A DNA stretch of 64,000 nucleotides from Aliishimia sp965656085 (GTDB taxonomy: Bacteria > Pseudomonadota > Alphaproteobacteria > Rhodobacterales > Rhodobacteraceae): contig CBFHJA010000004.1 of the NCBI GenBank assembly GCA_965656085.1, positions 74,566 to 138,565 of the forward strand. Reading direction: 5' to 3'. The notes below the pieces were generated by a model that ran no database searches, was not told the origin of the DNA, and saw nothing but the letters and a program-made list of their open reading frames with translations. Shown piece by piece: positions 1 through 6,776 of this stretch. Numbering within the stretch: the first letter of the stretch is position 1; the number at the start of each line of letters is the position of its first letter. Both the position numbers and the translations under genes were made by a program.

Positions 1-321
1 CCACCAATCCTTGCTGTCGTGACTACCGGGCTCGTAGATTGGTCCGGGGCTCTGAAAGACGTGGCTGAACTGGCTGACCCCGGAGGTGAAGCCGCCAAAA
101 GGCGGCGCGGCTTTCTGCGCCGCACCCAGATCGGATTTCCGCAACACCGGCAGCGCCGCCAGATCGGTCACGGACCGGATTTTCATCGCATCCACGCCCG
201 CGAGACTTGTCGCATAGCCCGCCATGGTCTGCGCGCGCCCGATCTGATCCGGCAGGGCCGTGCTCAGGTCTTTCGCGCGCTGCGCGGTGCTCCGGGTTTC
301 AAGATCATCATAAAAGCTCAT
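1..321 (-). CDS. PaaK-like AMP-binding CoA ligase, N-terminal part (cut by window edge)
   Basis: The ATG is at 321 and the frame stays open to base 1, giving the first 107 residues. The protein begins MSFYDDLETR and carries LPVLRKSDL followed by PFGGFTSG, the N-terminal pattern of phenylacetate-CoA ligase-type adenylate-forming enzymes, which activate a carboxylic acid to its CoA thioester in the cytoplasm. The nucleotide-binding motifs lie outside the window. It is the last visible gene of the minus-strand liv-type transporter cluster, which also starts with a CoA ligase, so it probably activates the imported acid or a related one. The exact substrate cannot be read from this fragment. Confidence 0.75.
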   Translation of the reverse strand, partial: MSFYDDLETRSTAQRAKDLSTALPDQIGRAQTMAGYATSLAGVDAMKIRSVTDLAALPVLRKSDLGAAQKAAPPFGGFTSGVSQFSHVFQSPGPIYEPGSHDSKDWW

Positions 322-369
322 GCGCCGACCTCATCAACAGGGCCCCCGCCCCTGTTTTCGTTTGGCTAG

Positions 370-407
370 AAATATCCCGGGGGGTCTGGGGGGCTGGCCC
401 TCCAGCG
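370..407. repeat. GC-rich palindromic intergenic repeat, copy 1
   Basis: An AATAT sequence is followed by a CCCGGGGGG run and an imperfect palindrome (CTGGGGGG, loop, CCCTCCAG). It lies between the LivF stop and the PaaK-like start. A related copy occurs at 3810-3848 in the same operon. Confidence 0.5.
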
Positions 408-411
408 CAAT

Positions 412-1236
412 TTAGCTCAGCCAACGCTTCCGGCGGCGATAGGAGCGCACGTCGCGGAAGGACTTCCGTCCCTCATCGGACACCCCGAGGTAAAATTCTT
501 TCACATCGGGGTTTTCCCGAAGTTCCGCGGCCGGGCCTTCCATCACAACGCGGCCCGACTCGAGGATATAGCCGTGATGCGCGAAGCGCAGCGCAACGTT
601 GGTGTTTTGCTCGGCGAGCAGGAAGGTCACGCCCTCGTTCTCGTTCACCGATTTCACGATCTCGAAGATCTGCTCCACAAGCTGCGGGGCGAGGCCCATG
701 GAGGGCTCATCGAGCAGGATCGTCTCGGGCTTTGACATGAGCGCCCGCCCGATTGCAGTCATCTGCTGCTCACCGCCGGAGGTGTAGCCCGCTTGCGATT
801 TCCGCCGCTCGCGCAGACGCGGGAAATAGTCATAGACCATCTCCAGATCGGCTGCGATAGCGCCCTTGCCGTCGGCGCGCGTATAGGCCCCGGTCAGAAG
901 GTTTTCCTCAACCGTGAGGTGCTCAAAACAGTGGCGGCCTTCCATGACCTGCACCACGCCCATCTTCACCAGATCGGCTGGATCCATATGCGCGGTTTTC
1001 TTGCCCTGATAGGTGATCGACCCCTTGGTGACCTCACCGCGCTCGGACGCGAGCAGGCCGGAAATGGCCTTCAGTGTCGTGGTCTTGCCCGCGCCATTGC
1101 CGCCCAGAAGCGCAGTGATCCCGCCCTTGGGCACGGACAGCGACACACCCTTCAAGACGAGGATCACGTGATTGTAGATCACCTCGATATTGTTGACTTG
1201 CAAGACTGTTTCCCGAGCCTCTGTCGCGTCCAACAT
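412..1236 (-). CDS. LivF-like ABC transporter ATP-binding protein
   Basis: A 274-residue cytoplasmic ATPase of the branched-chain amino acid (HAAT) ABC transporter type. Walker A GGNGAGKTT is at residues 45-53, the signature is TSGGEQQ (about 152-158) instead of the usual LSGGQQ, and Walker B ILLDEP is at about 173-178. The C-terminus is a basic tail (RSYRRRKRWLS) beyond the usual LivF end. It pairs with LivG (5909-6727) as the second ATPase of the same transporter and follows the substrate-binding protein on the minus strand. The cluster also holds two CoA ligases, so the substrate is more likely a carboxylic acid than an amino acid; that is inference. Confidence 0.9.
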   Translation of the reverse strand: MLDATEARETVLQVNNIEVIYNHVILVLKGVSLSVPKGGITALLGGNGAGKTTTLKAISGLLASERGEVTKGSITYQGKKTAHMDPADLVKMGVVQVMEGRHCFEHLTVEENLLTGAYTRADGKGAIAADLEMVYDYFPRLRERRKSQAGYTSGGEQQMTAIGRALMSKPETILLDEPSMGLAPQLVEQIFEIVKSVNENEGVTFLLAEQNTNVALRFAHHGYILESGRVVMEGPAAELRENPDVKEFYLGVSDEGRKSFRDVRSYRRRKRWLS

Positions 1237-1347
1237 CTGCGTGTTCCTCGTTTGAAACCGAGGCGCGTGGCCCCGTTGTGCTATTCGTCAAAAATGCTTT
1301 GAAGTCCGGCGGCAGACACGAGGTCCGCCGCCGGTATGTCAACGCGC

Positions 1348-2628
1348 TCAGTTACACTGCGGCGCGATGTTGTTCTCGGCCGCATAGGCCGCACTGTCTT
1401 CTTCGATCAGCGCGTTGATGACATCGCCATCGGTCGGCTTGAAATCGGAGATCAGGTTCCATTCGCCCGCAGCCGCATCCCATTGGGTGACACCGACAAG
1501 GGCGTTGCCGCCGTGGTTTTCACAGGACACGGTGAATTCCGGCCCGAAATTCGGAAGGCCCAGCTCGGCCATCTTCGCCTCGGTGATTTCCAGCGCTTCC
1601 ATCCCATCGCGCATCATCGCGGGGGTGATCTGCCCGGTACCATGGATTTCCTGCGCTTTCTTGGCGGCTTCCGCTGCGAGCATCGCCGCGTAGAGACCGC
1701 GGTTGTAGAGCACCGTGCCAGCCTGATCGCCTGCGCCTGCTGCCAGACCCTTGTCATAGACGTGGGTCTTGAGATCGTCGAAGATCGGGTAGTCGTCGCC
1801 CACACCGTGGAAAGTCAGAGCCTTGTAGCCATCGGCTGCATCGCCTGCGGGCAGCACGTCGTTCTCAGAGCCGGACCACCAGATGCCGATGAAGTTCTCC
1901 ATCGGGAAACGCACGTTGGCGGCTTCCTGAATGGCGACTTGGTTCATCACGCCCCAGCCCCACATGACCACGAAATCCGGACGCTCGCGGCGGATTTGCA
2001 GCCATTGCGACTTTTGCTCCTGACCGGGGTGATCCACGGCGAGCGGCAGCAGCGTGAAGCCGTGCTTCTTGCCAAGCTCTTCCAGCGTGCGGATCGGCTC
2101 CTTGCCATAGGCGGAGTTGTGATAGACGAGCGCGATGGTCTTGCCGCTCAGATCGCCCCCGTTGCTCTCCAGCAGGTAGTTGACCGCACCGGAGGCGCCA
2201 TCCCAGTAGTTCGCTGGGTAGTTGAAGACGTGGCTGAACACATTGCCGTTCTTGGCTGAGGTCCGGCCATATCCCATCGAGTGGATCGGGATCCCGTCGG
2301 CAGTCGCTTTGGGGATCAGCTGGTAGGTGATGCCGGTGGAGAGCGGCTGATACACCAGAGAGCCTTCGCCCTTCGTGGCCTCGTAGCATTCCACACCTTT
2401 TTCGGTGTTGTAGCCGGTTTCGCACTCGATCATGCGAACCGGGATGCCGCCGATCCCCCCGTCACGCTCGTTGAGCATGGTGAAATAGTCGGCATAGCCA
2501 TCCGCGAAGGGAATGCCGTTCGCGGCATAGGGCCCGGTGCGGTAGCTCAGCGACGGGAACACGAGGTCCGCCATCGCCGGGGCCGCGGCCATCAAGGCGG
2601 CGATTGTGTAGGTTGCGAGTTTCTTCAT
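1348..2628 (-). CDS. Periplasmic substrate-binding protein of the liv-type transporter
   Basis: A 426-residue protein with a signal peptide (MKKLATYTIAALMAAAPAMA, cleavage near residue 20), of the type I periplasmic binding fold used by LivK-like proteins. The start at 2628 is chosen because AGGAAAC precedes it and the signal peptide begins there; the frame is open upstream to 2769 without signal-like sequence. It is longer than a typical LivK (about 370 residues), as in the group associated with aromatic or aliphatic acid uptake. It delivers substrate to the LivH/LivM permease. It lies between livM and livF, with a palindromic repeat separating it from livM. Confidence 0.88.
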   Translation of the reverse strand: MKKLATYTIAALMAAAPAMADLVFPSLSYRTGPYAANGIPFADGYADYFTMLNERDGGIGGIPVRMIECETGYNTEKGVECYEATKGEGSLVYQPLSTGITYQLIPKATADGIPIHSMGYGRTSAKNGNVFSHVFNYPANYWDGASGAVNYLLESNGGDLSGKTIALVYHNSAYGKEPIRTLEELGKKHGFTLLPLAVDHPGQEQKSQWLQIRRERPDFVVMWGWGVMNQVAIQEAANVRFPMENFIGIWWSGSENDVLPAGDAADGYKALTFHGVGDDYPIFDDLKTHVYDKGLAAGAGDQAGTVLYNRGLYAAMLAAEAAKKAQEIHGTGQITPAMMRDGMEALEITEAKMAELGLPNFGPEFTVSCENHGGNALVGVTQWDAAAGEWNLISDFKPTDGDVINALIEEDSAAYAAENNIAPQCN

Positions 2629-2679
2629 CGAATGTTTCCTCCCATAGGTTTTATTTGGTTCGATGTTACGTACACGTGC

Positions 2680-2700
2680 AGGGTGGGCAATTTGCCCACC
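2680..2700. repeat. GGGTGGGCAAtTTGCCCACC palindrome, copy 1
   Basis: A 19-bp near-perfect palindrome GGTGGGCAATTTGCCCACC lies in the intercistronic gap between the livM stop and the binding-protein start. Two further copies lie at 42799-42817 and 42881-42903. Confidence 0.75.
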
Positions 2701-2704
2701 AATA

Positions 2705-3781
2705 TCAATGCGGGAACGGCCAGAGCCGCAGCTTCTCCTTCGCCACGCGCCACAGCTGCGCGATCCCATGTGGCTCCAGAATAAGGAACATCACGATCAG
2801 TCCTCCCACGATCACGAGGTTCAGGTGCGCCACGATATCCGTCGGCCACCCAAACAGGTCCACGCCCACCAGCTTAAGCACAACGGGCAGAACCACAAGG
2901 AAGGCCGCACCGGCAAAGCTACCGAAGATAGAGCCGAGCCCGCCGATGATGATCATGAACAGCACAATGAACGACTTCTGAATGCCGAACACCTCGCCAA
3001 CCTCGACCGCGCCGAGATAGACCGCGAAAAACAGCGCCCCCGAAATCCCCACAAAGAAGGACGACAGCGCGAAGGCGGTGAGCTTGGCTTTCAGCGGGTT
3101 CACCCCGATGATCTCGGCCGCGATGTCCATGTCCCGGATCGCCATCCACTCGCGGCCCAATGAGCCGCGCGTGAGGTTGCGCGCCAGCACCCCGCAGAGG
3201 AACACGAAGACCAGACAGATCATATACATCGCCCATGGCTCCACGTTCGGGCCGGTGACCGGCACGCCAAACACGAAGCGCTCGGGTGCATTGATCTGAC
3301 CTGAAGCCGAGTAGTTGTAGAACCAGGCGACCTTGTTGAAGAGCCACACAAGGAAGAACTGCGCGGCGAGGGTGGCCACCGCGAGGTAAAACCCCTTGAT
3401 CCTGAGCGAGGGAAGCCCGAAGGCAGTCCCGACCGCTGCGGTGATGCCGCCCGCCAGAAAGATGTGAATGATGATGTTCACGTCCGGGAACGCGGTCATG
3501 AGCTTGTAGCAGGCATAAGCGCCCACCGCCATGAAGCCGCCGGTGCCAAGCGAGACCTGCCCGCAATAGCCCGTAAGGATGTTAAGCCCGATGGCGGCGA
3601 TCGCATAGATCAGGAACGGGACCAGAATGGCGTTGACCCAGTAGTCGTTGACCAGAAAGGGCACGACGGCAAAAGCAACGGCCAGCACCGCATAGTAGCG
3701 ATAGCGGTCGAATTTGATCGGGAAGGTCTGGCTGTCATCCCGATAGGTGGTGCTGAAGTCTCCAGCCTCACGGTAGAACAT
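2705..3781 (-). CDS. LivM-like ABC permease
   Basis: A 358-residue inner-membrane permease with about ten hydrophobic segments and the LivM hallmark GLNILTGYCGQVSLGTGGFM near residues 64-83, plus the permease-ATPase coupling loop (LGREWMAIRDMDIAAEIIG, about 208-226). It forms the translocation channel with LivH. The N-terminal 25 residues are hydrophilic and cytoplasmic. It is transcribed on the minus strand with the rest of the cluster, but the upstream neighbour in the operon direction (LivH) is separated from it by a gene on the opposite strand. Confidence 0.9.
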   Translation of the reverse strand: MFYREAGDFSTTYRDDSQTFPIKFDRYRYYAVLAVAFAVVPFLVNDYWVNAILVPFLIYAIAAIGLNILTGYCGQVSLGTGGFMAVGAYACYKLMTAFPDVNIIIHIFLAGGITAAVGTAFGLPSLRIKGFYLAVATLAAQFFLVWLFNKVAWFYNYSASGQINAPERFVFGVPVTGPNVEPWAMYMICLVFVFLCGVLARNLTRGSLGREWMAIRDMDIAAEIIGVNPLKAKLTAFALSSFFVGISGALFFAVYLGAVEVGEVFGIQKSFIVLFMIIIGGLGSIFGSFAGAAFLVVLPVVLKLVGVDLFGWPTDIVAHLNLVIVGGLIVMFLILEPHGIAQLWRVAKEKLRLWPFPH

Positions 3782-3809
3782 TAGCGTAGCCCTCCTGCTT
3801 CACTTAGCT

Positions 3810-3848
3810 GAATATACTCCGGGGTCCGGGGCAGCGCCCCGGTCCGGC
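3810..3848. repeat. GC-rich palindromic intergenic repeat, copy 2
   Basis: AATATACTCC followed by a perfect hairpin CCGGGGC-AGC-GCCCCGG. The layout matches the element at 370-407 (AATAT, CCCGGGGG, then a GC hairpin). Confidence 0.5.
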
Positions 3849-3940
3849 GGGGATTAACCATGCCCCACGGTTTCCCGCTTTTGCCATATTTCCACCCCGT
3901 CCCTGCGGCACGACAACCGTGGGAAATGGGAGTGTGCGGC

Positions 3941-4324
3941 ATGACCGCCATTTTGAAGGATTTGCGGTCGCTGAAAGCGGCCCGTGACCGGGGTGAGATC
4001 ACCCCGGAGCAATATGCACGCGCCGAAATGGTGCTGCACGGCATGGTCGAGGAGGCTGTGCTCGATGTCGAGCCGGCGCCGGCTGCGACCCGTCCTGCGC
4101 CGGGCCGGGTCGAACGTCCCGCCACAAGATCGCCCGCACCGCCGCCCACGACACCGCCGGCACCCGCCGGTGCTTGGGAGACCGCGCTCATGGTGGCCGC
4201 CGGGCTGGCCGCGCTGACGATGCTCTTCGCGGTGCTGATCGGAAGCCTGACGCTCGCGCTGACCTTGCTGGTCACGCTGATCGCCGCCGGCACGGTCTGG
4301 GCACTCAAGCATCTCGATGAATAG
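3941..4324 (+). CDS. Small membrane protein with SHOCT-like N-terminus
   Basis: A 127-residue protein of unknown function. Residues 1-36 (LKDLRSLKAARDRGEITPEQ and following) resemble a SHOCT-type short helical motif. A Pro/Ala-rich linker follows, then two adjoining hydrophobic segments (about 72-120) that would make a membrane hairpin. The start at 3941 has GGGAG upstream; an in-frame ATG at 3860 lacks such support. It sits on the plus strand between livM and livH, both minus, and ends 3 bases before the livH stop, so the transporter operon reads antisense through it. The function is unknown. Confidence 0.65.
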   Translation: MTAILKDLRSLKAARDRGEITPEQYARAEMVLHGMVEEAVLDVEPAPAATRPAPGRVERPATRSPAPPPTTPPAPAGAWETALMVAAGLAALTMLFAVLIGSLTLALTLLVTLIAAGTVWALKHLDE

Positions 4325-4327
4325 AGA

Positions 4328-5359
4328 TCAGACCCGTTCAATGATCTTCTCCCCAAAGAGCCCTTGCGGACGGAAGACGAGAAACGCGAGCGCGAGCACA
4401 TAGGCGAACCAGTTTTCCGTGGCGTTGGTGGTGAAGCCGAACAGCGCCCCGGCAAGATCGGTCGAGGACATGAAGAACTCGAAGAGCTTTTCTCCCACCC
4501 CGATGATCAGCCCACCGACGATGGCACCGGGGATCGAGGTGAACCCGCCAAGCATCAGAACCGGAAGGGCCTTCAGCGCGATCAGCGACAGCGAGAACTG
4601 CACGCCGGATTTCGCACCCCACATGATACCGGCGATCAGCGCCACGAACCCGGCCACCGACCACACGAGGATCCAGATGTAGTTGAGCGATACCCCGACA
4701 GACAGAGCGGCTTGGTGATCGTCCGCCACGGCCCGCATCGCCCGGCCCTGCTTGGTGTATTGCGAGAACGCCACCAAGGCCGCCACCAGCAGAATTGCAA
4801 TGATCGTCGCGGTGATGTCGAGATTGTCGATGAAGAACCCGTAGCCGAAGAGATTGAAGGTCGCCTCGTCAATCGCAATGTTGATGCCCTGCGGCAGGCA
4901 GGTGTTGTCCGTCAGGCAGACGTCCAGCTTCTTGATCTCCGACCCCCACATCAGGTCGGCGAAGCCTTCGAGGAAATAGGCAAGACCAATCGTGGCCATG
5001 AACAGGATGATCGGCTCCTGCCCCACAAGAAAACGGAAGACGAAGCGCTGCACGCAATAGGCGAGCAGGATCATCACCCCCACGGTCACGAGAATCGCAA
5101 GCACCGAGTGAACCGACCAGCCAAAGTAATGAATGTCAGTGCCAAGGATCGCATTGATCAGGTGCGAGAACGGCACCTGACCGTTCTGGATGCCCACGAA
5201 GGTCATCGCTGCGAACAGCGCCATCACACCTTGCGCGAAGTTGAAAATTCCCGACGCCTTGAAGATCAGCACAAAGCCGAGCGCGACCAGCGCATACATC
5301 ACGCCCGCCATCAGCCCGTTGAGCATCACTTCGCCGGCAAAGAGCCAGTTATCTGACAT
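4328..5359 (-). CDS. LivH-like ABC permease
   Basis: A 343-residue inner-membrane permease of the LivH family. It has hydrophobic segments throughout, the family motif ALGFVLIFKASGIFNFAQG at about 26-44, and the coupling loop QGRAMRAVADDHQAALSVG near 208-226. It has an extra hydrophilic insert (KLDVCLTDNTCLPQG, about 143-157) holding two cysteines that could form a periplasmic disulphide. It is preceded by AGGGAGG. It pairs with LivM. Confidence 0.9.
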   Translation of the reverse strand: MSDNWLFAGEVMLNGLMAGVMYALVALGFVLIFKASGIFNFAQGVMALFAAMTFVGIQNGQVPFSHLINAILGTDIHYFGWSVHSVLAILVTVGVMILLAYCVQRFVFRFLVGQEPIILFMATIGLAYFLEGFADLMWGSEIKKLDVCLTDNTCLPQGINIAIDEATFNLFGYGFFIDNLDITATIIAILLVAALVAFSQYTKQGRAMRAVADDHQAALSVGVSLNYIWILVWSVAGFVALIAGIMWGAKSGVQFSLSLIALKALPVLMLGGFTSIPGAIVGGLIIGVGEKLFEFFMSSTDLAGALFGFTTNATENWFAYVLALAFLVFRPQGLFGEKIIERV

Positions 5360-5393
5360 TGTGTTCCTCCCTCCGGGCCTCTTGCGGACCCCG

Positions 5394-5414
5394 TCCCGGG
5401 CCTGACCCGGGACC
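5394..5414. repeat. GC-rich inverted repeat
   Basis: A perfect hairpin GTCCCGGG-CCTGA-CCCGGGAC lies in the gap between the small exported-protein gene and livH. It has no T-run, so it is more likely an RNA stabiliser or repeat element than a terminator. Confidence 0.5.
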
Positions 5415-5430
5415 TCACGCTCTCAGAGCG

Positions 5431-5916
5431 CTATGCCTCCAAACGACTTTCCACCACCCGGACCCTGCCGGGCGTCTTCTCCACGATGATCCGTGGCTCG
5501 ATCCATTCATGGCTCATCCAAAGCCCCTGGGTCTCGGTCTCCCGATAGTCCCCCGATTGCAGCGATTTGGCCTCCCATTCGCGGTAGCCGCGCTGGAGCC
5601 CGACACCTTCCACAGCGCAGGAGCGGGTGCCCAGATCATCCGCCACACCGAGCACGAGAACCGCGCCCTTCGGCAATTGAAAGGCCCCCGGCCGCCCCAG
5701 AACGGCGGGCAGATCGTCCACGCGAGCCCGCTGGAAGCCCTCGAAGGGGATCAGGCAGCGCTGCTCGAACGCGGCCCAGACCTGCGCGAACGGGCTTGCC
5801 TGTCCAGCCACGGGTGAAGAAAGCGTGAAGCCACCGGCCAGAAAAACGTATGTACAGAGTATGTACAGCGTATGTACAGGAGCCATACGCCGTCTGTACG
5901 CCCCGCTTTTAGTCAT
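5431..5916 (-). CDS. Small exported protein of unknown function in the liv cluster
   Basis: A 161-residue hypothetical protein. The N-terminus has a basic stretch (GAYRRR), a hydrophobic core and a likely cleavage near GQA-SPF (about 38-40), so it is probably periplasmic. The start at 5916 overlaps the livG stop by 8 bases, consistent with translational coupling; an ATG at 5886 also gives a signal peptide. The hydrophobic core (PVHTLYILCTYV) is encoded by the three-unit GTATGTACAG repeat at 5848-5879. The mature part has two Cys (CLIPFEG, RSCAVEG). No family is recognised. It is same-strand with and placed between livG and livH. Confidence 0.65.
   Translation of the reverse strand: MTKSGAYRRRMAPVHTLYILCTYVFLAGGFTLSSPVAGQASPFAQVWAAFEQRCLIPFEGFQRARVDDLPAVLGRPGAFQLPKGAVLVLGVADDLGTRSCAVEGVGLQRGYREWEAKSLQSGDYRETETQGLWMSHEWIEPRIIVEKTPGRVRVVESRLEA
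5848..5899. repeat. GTATGTACAG/GCCATACGC dispersed repeat, copy 1
   Basis: Three GTATGTACAG units with an 11-base period (starting at 5848, 5859 and 5870) are followed by GAGCCATACGCCG and CTGTACG. Related copies are at 21578-21630 (inverted), 29234-29285 and 48673-48727. Confidence 0.75.
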
Positions 5917-6727
5917 GAGAGACCCCGAGATAAGCGTCGATCACGTCCTGATTGTTGCGGACCTCATCCGGCGTGCCATCTCCGATCTTCTTGCCATAAT
6001 CCATCACCACGACCCGGTCGGAGAGGTCCATCACCACGCCCATATCGTGCTCGATCAGCGCGATTGTGGTCCCGAACTCGTCGTTCACGTCGAGGATAAA
6101 GCGGCTCATATCCTCCTTTTCCTCCACGTTCATCCCCGCCATCGGCTCGTCGAGCAGCAGCAGCGAGGGCTCCGCCGCGAGCGCGCGGGCAAGCTCCACA
6201 CGCTTTTTCAGACCATAGGGCAGACGCGAGACAGGGGTTTTGCGGATGGCTTGGATTTCGAGGAAATCAATAATCTTTTCAGCGACTTCCCGGTTCTCGT
6301 TTTCCTCTGCTTCGGCTTTCCCATACCACCACGCCTGACTGAACAGCCCGGTTTTCATATGGGTGAGCCGTCCGGTCATGACGTTGTCGAGCACTGACAT
6401 GCCTTCAAACAGAGCGATGTTCTGGAAGGTGCGCGCGATCCCCTGACGGGCCACTTCGAACGGTTTCATCGGCGGGCGCGGCTGCCCCTTGTAAAAAACC
6501 TGACCCTCCTGCGGGACATAGAAGCCGGAAATCACGTTGAGCATTGAGGACTTGCCCGCCCCGTTCGGCCCGATAATGGCCCGGATCTCACCCTCACGGA
6601 TGTCGAAGGAGATGTCCTTGATCGCCTCGACCCCGCCAAAGCGCAGCGTGATGTTTTTCATCTCCATCACCACGCCCCCGATCTTGCGACCGTCCGCGGT
6701 GGTGTAGCCTTCCGTCTGATCGAGCAT
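5909..6727 (-). CDS. LivG-like ABC transporter ATP-binding protein
   Basis: A 272-residue ATPase with Walker A GPNGAGKS at residues 53-60, a Q-loop in ARTFQN, the divergent signature LPYGLKKR typical of LivG proteins, Walker B LLLLDEP, and EHDMGVVM containing the switch histidine. With LivF it powers the LivH/LivM permease. It follows the acyl-CoA ligase on the minus strand with a 49-base gap. Its stop overlaps the start of the next small gene. Confidence 0.9.
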   Translation of the reverse strand: MLDQTEGYTTADGRKIGGVVMEMKNITLRFGGVEAIKDISFDIREGEIRAIIGPNGAGKSSMLNVISGFYVPQEGQVFYKGQPRPPMKPFEVARQGIARTFQNIALFEGMSVLDNVMTGRLTHMKTGLFSQAWWYGKAEAEENENREVAEKIIDFLEIQAIRKTPVSRLPYGLKKRVELARALAAEPSLLLLDEPMAGMNVEEKEDMSRFILDVNDEFGTTIALIEHDMGVVMDLSDRVVVMDYGKKIGDGTPDEVRNNQDVIDAYLGVSHD

Positions 6728-6776
6728 CAGCTAACTCCTTCTCTTGGCAGGATTTTCCCCGCCCGAGGCATGAACT

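Noticed and set aside
3781..4455. A 224-codon minus-strand frame over the small membrane gene
   Set aside because: The plus-strand gene has a ribosome site and membrane segments; the minus frame is low-complexity and overlaps the livH end.
5848..5879. Possible CRISPR array
   Set aside because: The units are adjacent with a one-base link and no spacers; no cas genes are present.
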